A stretch of 34,060 nucleotides of DNA from contig JANDJZ010000681.1 of NCBI GenBank assembly GCA_027943245.1, positions 1 through 34,060 on the forward strand, written 5' to 3'. This document shows, in pieces, positions 20,550 through 30,177 of the stretch (the first letter of the stretch is position 1; each line of letters starts with the position of its first letter). The DNA is from Acanthamoeba sp. SK_2022b (lineage: Eukaryota > Discosea > Longamoebia > Acanthamoebidae). The notes beneath the pieces were generated by a model. It made no database searches. It had not been told where the DNA came from and saw only the letters and a program-made list of their open reading frames with translations. The translations under genes were made by a program, and so were the position numbers.

Positions 20550-22012
20550 CTAGTTGCCCTCCTCCTTGCTGATCTTGGCGATGATGCGGGCCACCTGAGC
20601 GGCGGTGATCAGCTCCTGCGCCACGTCCACGTCCCCGCCCCCGGACGACGAGCTCGCCCCGCTCTTTGTCGCCGGCGCCGTCCTCGCCAGCTTCGTGAGC
20701 TTTTCCTTTGCCTCCTGCGCACGCCCACGACGACGAACGGGTTTGGCGATGAGCGAGCGCCATCGTGGGCGTGGGCGTGGGCGCGTGTACCTTGAGCGTG
20801 GAGCAGCGCACGATCTCGGCGGCGTAGGGCGCCTCGGCAGCGCTCACGGTGTCGACCTTGAGCTGCGCCGTCTTGACGCCCTTCTTCTGGAGGGCAAAGG
20901 TGACGTGGAACACGACCTCCTCCTGCGACAGGTCGGGCGGCAGCAGCTCCAGCTCGGCCTTGACCTGCGGCTTCAGCTCCTCCAGCGCCAGCTGCTCCTG
21001 CGCGCCGCCCGTGATCACGTCCGCCAGGCGGGCCGCGTTCTGGCGTGGGAAGCACGCACACCGTGTTGACCCTCAGTCATGCGCACTCGCCCGCCCGTGT
21101 TTGCGTTTGCGTTTGCGTTTGCGTTTGCGTTTGCGTTTGCGTTTGCGTTTGCGTTTGCGTTTGCGTTTGCGTTTGCGTTTGCGTTTGCGTTTGCGTTTGC
21201 GTTTGCGTTTGCGTTTGCGTTTGCGAGAGGGAAAGGTACGGCGAGCGAGATGCACTGGCCTTCGGTGATGTCGGCCACGGCCTTTAGGAAGTCGCGCGCA
21301 AACTTATAGTGGCCGATGTCCGGCTCGCACGACACCGAGTAGATCACGATGCCTGCACGCATCACCAAATCCAACAAAAAACAAATTAAAAAATAAAAAA
21401 TAAACAACATTGAAAAATAAATAAAATAAAATAAAATAAAAGAGTCTCGCACCCTTTTGGATCATCTGTCGCGCAAGAACGATGGGGTCCCGGCCCTTGG
21501 GGCAGCCATGCGGGAACCCGTCCGACGACTCCTGCTCGCGCCACGCAAAGAAGCGTCAGTCGCGGCCCGCGCGTGTAGAGGGAAGGGGGGGGGGGTAATC
21601 GCGCACCAAGCCGTGCGGCGGAGCGTCGGTGATGAAGATGCAGATCTTGGTGGCGTCGGCGCGCCACTCGAGGTTGAGCACGTCGTGGAACGCGCACGCC
21701 ACTTCTTCGGGACCGTCGCCGCCGCCCGACGCCGACATCAGGTCCTTGGTTTCCGGTCGCGACAGGGGAGATGGTGAGCCGGTGACGTCAGCATGACGTG
21801 GGTTGGGTTTGGGGGGAGGAAGGCGTACGACGGACTGCTTCATCTTGGCGAACTCGCGGGTGAAGTTGTAGACCTGCGTGACGAAGCTGGTGTCCTGCGG
21901 CGGGTGGTCGCGATAGGCCACGAGCCCGAAGCGGAAGTCGCAGCCGCCGTCGTCGCCGAGCTTGGTGATCTTCTCGGCGATCTTCAGGATGTTCTGCTGC
22001 GCACTGCACACG

Positions 22013-22089
<77 letters not shown>

Positions 22090-25000
22090 GTCAGCCTCCT
22101 TCCAGGCACAATGGAGGTGAGGTGGGGGGGGGCGCGCCTCTTGATGTAGCTGCCCATGCTGCCGGTATTGTCGACACAGAAGGCGACGTCCAGCTTCTTC
22201 TTACCGCCGGCGCCTGCGTTGCCCGACCCTCCAAACGTGAGACCGCACGAACACCATTTGTCGTATGCATGTGCGTGTGCGTGTGTGTGTGCGTGTGTGT
22301 GTGTGCGTGTGCGTGTGTTCATAAATGTACCGCGTTCGCCGGTGAGGATAGGCCAGAGAGTCTTGTCGTGGCTCACCCGCCTGAAGAGCTGCGACACCTG
22401 GCCGGCGTTTCGGAGGTCCATCATGTCCAGGTTGGAGAACACCGAGATCAGTATCTCATCGCTCAGCCTGCAGCCCACCCAAACCCCCCCCCCGCAACAA
22501 CCACAAATCAGAGTTGGCATCGAGACCACGTGTCGGACAGGGGAGAGGGGGGAAGCGGTGCCTGTAAATGGGGACCTGGGGGTTGAGCGCCGTGTTGCGG
22601 TCGTCGTCCAGGTCGGCCAGGGCCCCCTCGATCGCGGCGCCCTTGGGCTTGAACGCGTTGTTGATGGGGTCCCTGTACTTGGCCTCCCACTTGGGCACCT
22701 CGGCCAGCATGACCTCCTTCTTGGCCCTGCCACAGATCATCATCAGCATCACCACCACCACCACCACCACCACCACCACCACCACCACCACCACCACCAC
22801 CACCACCACCACCACCACGTTGCCCGTGTGGGCTCGTGCCGTGTGCAGTTTGGGGGGGGGGGCACTCACCGCTTGGCGTTGTAGTCTTCCTGGGCCAGCT
22901 GGGCGAGGTAGTCGTCGACCTCGGCGACGAGCTCCGACACGGCGCTCTTCTCGGCGAGGCTCCTGATGTTGCGCAGGGCCTCGAGCATCTCGTCCTCGCG
23001 CGACTCCTGCCTGTCAAACTCGCGCCTGATAAGGTCCACCAGCACGGTGGCCCACAGCGACACGATGAAGTAGCGCCCGCCGGTCTTCTTGGCGCCGATG
23101 CACTCCAGGCACTTCTTGAGACCGCACGACTCAAACAAGCGCGAGTAGGCCGTGATCTCTGTGTCGCGTCGCAGCCATCGAAATTGATTAATTTATAAAA
23201 TATTAAATATTAAATTAAATTATTGTTAAACTTTACCGGTCTCGAAGAAGGAGCCCTCGGCGGAGAGAACGCCCAAGAAGCTGTCGAGCTTGGTGAGATC
23301 GGGGCGCTTCTTCGACAGTTTGAGCTGCAGGCAGTCGAGCTTGAGACTCGCCTTGAGCTCGGTGACCATCGCGCCGGGGTCTGCGGATGATCATAGGCAC
23401 ACGCGCGCGCGCGCAAATATGCGGGTCAGACGGCCGTCTGCAGCCCTGCCAGCGTGCCAGCGCGTGAGCGCGTACCGTTCTGCTCGATGAAGGACATGAA
23501 CAGGACCTTGGCGTCAGGGTTGACCTCGTCCAGATACTTCTTGAGCAAGTCCTTGAAGAACATGTCCTTGTAGGGCGCGTTCTCCTCTGTCGTCCAACCA
23601 TTTAATAAATAGTAATAAATTAAATCGAACAAATAAACGAGGAAAAATGGAAAATAACGAACCTTCATCGGTGACGAAGATGAGGAACTTGTTCTTCTCC
23701 TTCTTGGCGTAGATCGGGTACAGGGCCGACGCCGGCGAGGTGGCGCCGTTGGCCTTGACGAAGGTGGCCACGCTCAGCACGTCGTCGATGGTCTGCACGA
23801 ATTTTTCCACCGATATAAATAAATAAAATAAATAAAATGTCACACAATCGACCAAGTAGGAAGCCCTAAAGCAAGACGAGGGAGGAACCCAACCTTGGGA
23901 ACGATGGGCGGACGCAGCGGCTTGTGGTTGAAGAAGACCAGGTCGGCCTTGATGAGGGCGGTCATGAGCGACGCAATGATGGTGGCGGTCTCGATGGCGA
24001 CCTGCATCGAAGCCGACGCGTCGCCAGCCACGCTATGCAAGAAATGCGCGACGGTCAGCGACATCGCCCGCCGTGCGCGTGAGTCGGGGGGGGGAGGATG
24101 ATGCGCTTACCTGACGGGAGGCTCAAGAGGAATGTTGTACAGCCGCAGGCGCTTCTCGGCGATGGGGATGAGCTTCTGATAGAACCCGACGCCGTTCTTC
24201 TTGAAGTACAGGAGGCGCTCCATGAGCTTGCCGTAGCCAAAGTTGGGCTCCTCGCCCTTGGCCAGCTTGCCGTTGATGATCTGGTTCACCTTTGGCGAGG
24301 AGATCTCTGCAGAGATCACGCGTCAGCCTTGCGTTGGGGGGGGGCTTGTATGATTGCGTGAATGATTGGAATGCAAGGCCACGCACCTTCGTAGTACCAG
24401 ATGAGGGTGTCGAGGTCGGTGTACTGGCGATGAGGAATGCACGCAATGGAATGAATGGAACGTGTGAGCGAGTGGTGCTGAAGAATGAGAGAATCATGCT
24501 CGCGGCGCCTCCCCCGGCGTACCTGCGCGATGCTCACGCGGACGGGCTCGGGAAGCATGCTGGGCGGGACCTTCTTTCGGATGTACCGATAGGGAATGGC
24601 GTACTTGGCCGCCAGCTCCCCGACGTTCTCCTGTGTGGACGAACACAACACACAACACATGAGCACATGGGCCGACTTGATGGAACACGCGTTGGTAGGG
24701 AGAAGAGGGGAGGTTGGGACCTCGTTGAGCTTGAGGCCGGCCGCGACGACGCTGTCCGCGGGCGGGTCGGCGCCGAACACGTAGTCGAGGAACCACGGGA
24801 TGGGGAAGTCGTCGGAGCGCAGGTGCAGGAGGTCCGCCAACTCGACCCACGGTTGCTGCACAAGCCACGCAGTGCGCCAACGTGAGCGCGACACCCACAC
24901 GGGCGCACAAACGTAAACGTAAACGTAACGCGTGCACACAAAGGGCAAACCTTGGGAAAGCTGAGCGCGTAGAACTGGAGCTCCTCTGCCGACCTCTTCC

Positions 25001-25323
25001 TAACCCACCCTGAGCATTCCAAGACAAAGGCGCACAAGCACACACATATGGAATGTAGGGTCAGCATAACTCGCATTCCTTGATCTCGCGCCGCGAGTCG
25101 AGCAGCTTGGTGGCCTTGAGCACCTCGGGCAGCGTCGTCTGCTCGTGGCCCAGCAGGTGGACGGCGAGCGGGCGCATGCGCGGGTCCTCGAAGCACGCGG
25201 TGAGCGCGCGGGTCTTGGTGCCGCTGCTGAGCTCGATCGACTCGAGCAAACTCAGCAGCGTCACCGCGTAGGTAGAGGCGCTGGTCTGCACCGCCTAGTG
25301 GTACGCCACACACGCCACATACG

Positions 25324-25357
<34 letters not shown>

Positions 25358-25569
25358 ATACCAGGCGACCATCCAAAGGTTTGGAAAGCCCTGGCGTAAG
25401 TTGGGAGGAAGGTGAGAAGTAAAAGAGGGGGGAGTACTTGGCGATGGTCGTCAAGGGAGGACTCGACGGAGGTGAGCAGGCGCCTGACGGCCAGCATATC
25501 CCATGTTTTCTGATGGCTGGCCTTGTTACCCTCACCAACCGCGCTCGTGGTGGTCGTGGCTTCGCTCAT
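20550..25569 (-). CDS. vWA / F-box / vWA multidomain protein
   Basis: About 21 exons with matching phases give roughly 1010 residues, starting [14 protein letters not shown] at 25569. The first 300 residues look alpha-helical (for example [20 protein letters not shown]). A vWA domain follows with [22 protein letters not shown] and [12 protein letters not shown], the order seen in Ro60/TROVE-type vWA. A helical region leads to an F-box at about 22470-22330: [29 protein letters not shown]. The second vWA has [46 protein letters not shown] and [14 protein letters not shown], as in alpha-kinase-type (VWKA) vWA domains. A helical tail ends in [14 protein letters not shown] ubiquitin-ligase receptor that captures partners by vWA domains is inferred. 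GC donors occur after PIYR and probably SYIK. It could be two genes, but no start or stop separates them. Confidence 0.8.
21101..21224. repeat. (TTTGCG)n hexanucleotide minisatellite in intron
   Basis: About 20 perfect TTTGCG units (CGCAAA on the gene's sense strand) make up nearly all of an intron of the vWA/F-box gene, between the ISLA and NAARLADV exons. Confidence 0.95.
22014..22087. repeat. (CA)n microsatellite in vWA/F-box intron
   Basis: About 36 CA units lie in the intron that follows the SYIK exon on the minus strand. Confidence 0.93.
22741..22819. repeat. (CCA)n/(ACC)n trinucleotide repeat in vWA/F-box intron
   Basis: About 23 ACC/CAC units lie between the YNAK exon and the KKEVMLAEV exon. 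Confidence 0.93.
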
Positions 25570-26144
25570 CTTCTTACTCTGTGTCTCGGTTCTTCGTCTC
25601 GGTGGCCGAGTGTTGTTTCTTTTTTTCTTCTCGCACTACTTCACCGAAGCTAATTCAATTTCTGGTTTCTCTTGTTGGGAACAGACCTGGCCTCCACAAC
25701 ACTGCTTTGCAAGATCATCAAGTCCTTGCCATTGAGCTTTGGTTTGTTTCACAACATGTTGAATCTTTGGTTTGTTTTTATTGGACGTTTATGATTGGGC
25801 AATCCAGATGTATAGACTGGTTGTGATGTATGGAATAGAGTTGACCAGAACAAAGGTGGAGAATGGTGAAAAGCACCTTGTGGGGTTGATTTGTAACCAC
25901 TCCCTGCTCCCTGTTTAGAGAGCAAGCCCTACCTCTAAAACTCCGTAAGGCAAGGAAATGGAGAAGAAACGAAGAACAACGGAAAGAAGTCGCCGAAGTC
26001 TCTCAACCTTTTTGTTTTCCAATTTTTTTACCGCCGCAAACAACAGCCTGTACATAAAAGATCGAGCTCGCCTTGTCGTGTAGAGCACACGCCAAGATCA
26101 AGCATCGACCACACACACCCATCTACATCGATATCGAGTAGAAG
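25570..26144. promoter_or_regulatory. Divergent intergenic region (vWA/F-box and REI1)
   Basis: The two genes start outward from this 575-base stretch, so it probably carries both promoters. Pyrimidine-rich sequence (TTTTTTTCTTCTCGC) lies near the vWA side. TACATAAAAG at 26051-26060, about 85 bases before the REI1 ATG, is TATA-like. I see no further gene here. Confidence 0.45.
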
Positions 26145-27850
26145 ATGGCTGACACATACACGTGTATGACCTGCCGCATGTTTTTCGACTCTGCGGAGGT
26201 ACAGCGAACCCACTACCGCGCCCCGTGGCATTGCTTCAACCTCAAGCGTAAGGTTGCCGGCCTGCCGCCCGTGAGCGAGGAATCATTCGAAGACAAGGTC
26301 AAGGCTCTCAAAACTGAGAAGGTCGCGCTGGACAACCAGGCCCTTGCTGCCAAGTACGTGCATCATTTCCATCATTTCATCTTTTTTAATCGCCAAGGAT
26401 TTCTACATGCACCATACCGAATTTATGTGTGGAAAACTCTCACCCAATGAGATTCGCTGAGGCTCTCCTATAAATCTTCCCTTTCTCTGCTTGATTTTCT
26501 ATCACTCTTTGTTAACATCGGGTTCACCTTTCAGGCAGCGCCCTGCTTCCAAGAAGACACACAAGTTCAAAGTCACAAAGGGCAAGGGTCGGAACGCTGC
26601 CGGCAATCTTGCTCTGGCCGCTGACGAACTCGGCATCTCGCTGGAGGATCCAGTTGTGGCGCAGCCGGAGGAAGATTCTGCCGATGAGTCGGAGCCCGAG
26701 GTACGCTTTTCAATCGAACAGCACTTGAACTTATTTAATCGCCAAGGATATCTACATGCACCATACCGAATTTATGTGTGGAAAACTCTCACCCAATGAG
26801 ATTCGCTGAGGCAACCTTTAACAGTTTTTCCCCCTTCGAATCGTATTCCTCATATGCTAATCTTAGTACCCCCATCCGACAGTTGACTGAGGAGGAGCTG
26901 ATCGAGCAGAGACTTAAGAACGCCAAGCCCGTTCCTGTTACGGAGTGCTTGTTCGACGGACATGTGAGCAACGATCTCAAGGCCAACCTTGACTACACAC
27001 GAAGCAAGTTTGGATTCTTTATCCCCGAAATCGAAAATCTCGTCGATCTCGAGGGCTTGATCACCTACTTGGGTGAAAAGGTTGGCGTTGGCTACACATG
27101 CCTTTACTGTGGCAAGGACTACCAGAGCCTTCCGGCTGTCCGTTCACACATGGTACACGCATCTTCCCATCCAGTAGTAGGAGTGGAGCACTCGCTGACG
27201 CCTTTCCCCATCGATTTCCAGGTTGACAAGAGCCACTGCAAGCTCAAGTTCTACGAGGAGCTCGAAGAGTACGATGAGTACTACAACTTTGGTGATGAGG
27301 AAGAGGACGCCGATAGCGAGAACAAGCATAGGGCTTTGATCACGGTCAACGACGATGGTTCCGTCGATACTGGGTACGCGCCCAGTTTGCCTCTCTCCCA
27401 GCCCGATTTGCATCTAGCTCACCTGTTGTCCTTCTCATTTCCCTCCTCAGAATCACGCTCTCCGACACTGGTGCTGAGCTGGTGCTACAGAATGGCCGAA
27501 CACTCGGCAACCGGGCTTACAAGACGTACTACAAGCAGCGGTACGTCGTAGTCTCCTTTGTTGTGTCTCACCCCACGCCTCCGTAGAGCTCTGTCTCATC
27601 CGGCGTGTCTTTGTCACTTTGTGTTTCTTTCAGACACCGACCGTCGGAGTCGCGCACCTCGGTGCTGATGGTGCAGCTGGTGAAGCAGTACAACGAGCTG
27701 GGCGTGCTGCGGGAGAAGCGTGCCGACGAGATCATCGCCCGCAAGAAGCAGGAGCGGCGGATACGACACAACAACGGCGAGCAGGTGAAGATCCAGCTCA
27801 AGGCCAACCGACTCCAAAAGTACATGCACCACAAGGAGTGCATGACTTGA
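26145..27850 (+). CDS. REI1: REI1/ZNF622-type zinc-finger 60S ribosome biogenesis factor
   Basis: Six exons (26145-26353, 26535-26700, 26883-27152, 27222-27373, 27451-27540, 27634-27850) give 367 residues in phase. The order of motifs is that of REI1/ZNF622. An N-terminal C2H2 finger has YTCMTCRMFFDSAEVQRTHY, then WHCFNLKRKVAGLPPVSEE. CLFDGHVSNDLKANLDY, SKFGFFIPEIENLVDLEGLI and YLGEKVGVGYTCLYC follow, with a second finger running on to KDYQSLPAVRSHMVDKSHC. NRAYKTYYKQR lies near the C-terminus. In yeast Rei1 acts in the cytoplasm on late pre-60S particles, helping to recycle Arx1 and Alb1. Introns 1 and 2 both carry a near-identical 79-base element, described separately. Confidence 0.95.
26385..26463 (+). 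repeat. 79-bp intronic element, copy 1 (REI1 intron 1)
   Basis: This block in intron 1 is repeated in intron 2 with one substitution in 79 bases. It contains a perfect small hairpin, TCTCA-cccaa-TGAGA, and a second imperfect one around CACCATA/TATGTGTG. It lacks coding character in context and contains no recognisable tRNA. It ends with GCTGAGGC. Confidence 0.9.
26734..26812 (+). repeat. 79-bp intronic element, copy 2 (REI1 intron 2)
   Basis: Same orientation as copy 1 and 349 bases downstream of it. It differs at one base (GGATATCTA here, GGATTTCTA in copy 1). Flanking intron sequence is unrelated to that around copy 1, so the boundaries are sharp. Confidence 0.9.
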
Positions 27851-28013
27851 ACTGCTGGAATGCCTCTTTCCAATTTATTGGTGACAGCAATACAAGCAAC
27901 AAACCAACATCACCTAGTCATGTTTTTTATTTGTTGTTTGATGTTTTGTGTACAAACGGACAAAGATGCCCAAAGATGGTCTGGCCCAAACAAATAAACA
28001 AACAAGGAAAAAG

Positions 28014-29637
28014 ATGGAGAGGGAAGAGGACGATACGGGCGAGACAGAGGTTCCTCCGGCAAGTATGGTTCGCCGCTCGAGGACGACGGTGTGTGTCCAG
28101 ATTGTTGTTTAAGAGTTGTTGTCTCTTTGGCAGATCTGGCGGACTTTGTGGGGGTGCTGCCGCTCGAGGTGGCGGTCCACATCATCTCGTTCCTATCGAT
28201 GGAGGAGGTGGGAATGACTCTGCCGCTCGTAAGCCGAGCTTGGAAACAGTAAGCCCCCCTTCCCTACTGTTGCTGTATCAACCGCGCCTCTCCCATGAGG
28301 TGACGCCTCACCACGAAGAGCCTCGTCCACAGTTTGGCAGAGACCGACGCTGTGTGGCATTCCGTGTGGGCCAGCACCATGAAACGCCTTGAAGAACGTC
28401 GTCTCCTCTGGGTAGACGAGGAGTCGCGCCTCAGTTACAAGTCGCAGTTGGCCGAAGCGTTCGCCCATCCCTTCCATGATACGTTCCGACGGCCTAGACA
28501 ACCTCATCATCTGGCAGGCAGCAAGCTGACGTTGGACGTGGTTGCCCATCCATCCACTAGTGCGCTTCGTCAATCGAGAAGCAAGCCTTCTACCGCATCA
28601 CGAGAAGGGGATCGGGCTACAAGTGGTTGTTTGGGGCATGGGTGCGAGTGCCAGTCCCTCCCTCTTCTTCAGGAGAGAGAGAACCCATTAACAAACTGTG
28701 CTCTTTCGGTAGTTGGAGCGGGCAAGGCCTCGTTGCTGCTCTCCATGGCAGGTCTCTGTTACGGTGGGCCAGCGCCGATGGGTACAGCGCCAGCAGTAGC
28801 TAGTATAGCGAACATGAAGCTCACAACTTTCTTCTACTGCTCTGACAGACGGCAAGTGTACGCGGCGCTGTACGATCAACGACTGCGACGTTGTGCTGGT
28901 GCCGCTTATCCACACTTCTTAGGCTTCCGCATTGACATCACCTCATCAACTTAAACCTCGTGTGCAGAACATCATCACCCCTGCATCTGGTTGCCGCAAG
29001 CTATTGAGCAAAGAGGGCGCGCCCCTCATTCAGGTGAGCGCTCCCTAGCACTACACCGTGTGCGTAGGCTGCAGGTCTTATTGGCATGCAGATTGCCAAG
29101 GAGACGACTGCGTTCTTGTTCGTGTACTCGGTGAGTGACAGGTCGAGCTTTGATTTTGGTACGTCTGAGAAAGAGAAAGTGATCTTCCATGTGGACATCC
29201 ACCTCATCGTTTTCCTCATTGTGTCCCCAGTCTATCGCTCTCATTGGGCGCTGGTCAAGCGAATCAAGAACGGCGAGCCCTTCTCCGCGGTACTTGTAGG
29301 TACAGACACGAGAACAACCGCCCGTCTCCTCTCCTCGACGTTCTTCTAAAGTCCGAGCACAACAGGCAACAAAAGCGACGTGGACAACCACATAGGGTTC
29401 GAAAAGCGTTCGAAGCAGCGCAGGCTGGTGTCACCCGAAGAAGGCGCTGCTCTGGCGCGCCAGATGAGCGAAGAGCTGGGTAATCAGGTGCTGTTCTTGG
29501 AGACCAGCGCCAAGTGTAACCAGAACGTCGTCACGGCCTTCGCAGGGCTGGCCTACCTCGACATGCAGCGACGTGGCCTGTTCAACCCTCAGCCGCCCAA
29601 GCCACGTAGCTTCTACGACTACTGCCTTCTGTCATAG
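28014..29637 (+). CDS. F-box / Ras-like GTPase fusion with C-terminal CaaX box (gene model uncertain)
   Basis: The F-box exon (to 28248) reads GVLPLEVAVHIISFLSMEEV and VSRAWK, continuing DAVWHSVW from 28333. The end is clearly Ras-like. Exons 29092-29158, 29231-29299 and 29366-29637 join in phase to give AFLFVYSVSDRSSFDFV, VLVGNKSDVDNH (G4 NKSD), FLETSAKCNQNV (G5 SAK) and a final YDYCLLS, where CLLS is a CaaX prenylation box. The P-loop region (VVGAGKASLLL) is shorter than the Ras GxxxxGK[S/T] and lacks Ser/Thr after Lys. No DTAG is visible. Between 28410 and 28700 coding-like peptides sit in different frames (for example AFYRITRRGSGYKWLFGAW), and I find no clean splice set. It may be a weak GTP binder or a decaying gene. 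Membrane-tethered SCF receptor is inferred. Confidence 0.66.
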
Positions 29638-29706
29638 AACTCGTCCTCTACTCGATGGAATGGTGGCATTTATTCACATCGTCGACTGTTTGCACCGCCC
29701 AGCTGT

Positions 29707-30008
29707 CTACTTGCCCTTCATGGCTCCTCCAGGTTGCTGCTGGTGGTTGTAGTCTTTACGTTTGGTCACAGGGCTGCCTTTATCGTTGTAGTGCTTCATA
29801 ATCTTAGGCACTGTGGCCCACTCCTTTTCGTCCTTGAGCTTAGCCTCTTCTCTCTTGATCTCCAGGCTCTCCTTCTCATCGGGGATCTGCAGTTCAGCAC
29901 GCAGCTGCGCCACTGCGCGAGAAGTACAGGTCAGCAATGGGCGATGCGCGTTCTTATTGAACGTGGCCACGTACAGTCCTTGGTTTTGGGCTTGGCCAGG
30001 TCGCTCAT
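29707..30008 (-). CDS. Small charged coiled-coil protein, 79 residues, unknown
   Basis: Two exons (30008-29975 and 29912-29707) join in phase. The protein begins MSDLAKPKTKDLAQLRAELQ and is very rich in Lys and Glu, with a likely coiled coil (EKESLEIKREEAKLKDEKEW), then TVPKIMKHYNDKGSPVTKRK and a Gln/Gly/Lys tail. Exon 1 ends GACT|GTACGT and exon 2 follows GCGCAG, both good sites. No family is recognised. It is convergent with the F-box/Ras gene, with 69 bases between the stops. Confidence 0.62.
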
Positions 30009-30177
30009 GGCTGGTGTGGATTGGGGTCTGTCCGTGGTGTGTGTGGTTTATGCAAGTGAGCCGCAGGCCAAGCTAGTCTATGCCCCCAAGTCGAAATGTC
30101 GGGTTGACGAAGAAGACGGTCCAGCGAAAAGGCGTGAGAATTCGAGCCTCTCCCTTTAGGCGAGGTGCTCTATCTCT

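Noticed and set aside
21045..21452. Frames of repeated Phe-Ala, Ala-Asn and Lys-Arg
   Set aside because: They are products of the (TTTGCG)n array, which lies inside an intron of the vWA/F-box gene.
26385..26463. Box C/D or H/ACA snoRNA call for the intronic element
   Set aside because: CTGA is present near the end, but no RTGATGA C box is seen, and no ACA box or H box. At 79 bases it is too short for H/ACA. It is kept as an unexplained element.
26385..26812. Duplicated peptide HAPYRIYVWKTLTQ as a coding repeat
   Set aside because: It occurs only when the two REI1 introns are translated. Splicing removes both blocks and leaves an in-phase REI1 protein, so the repeat is a nucleic-acid element.
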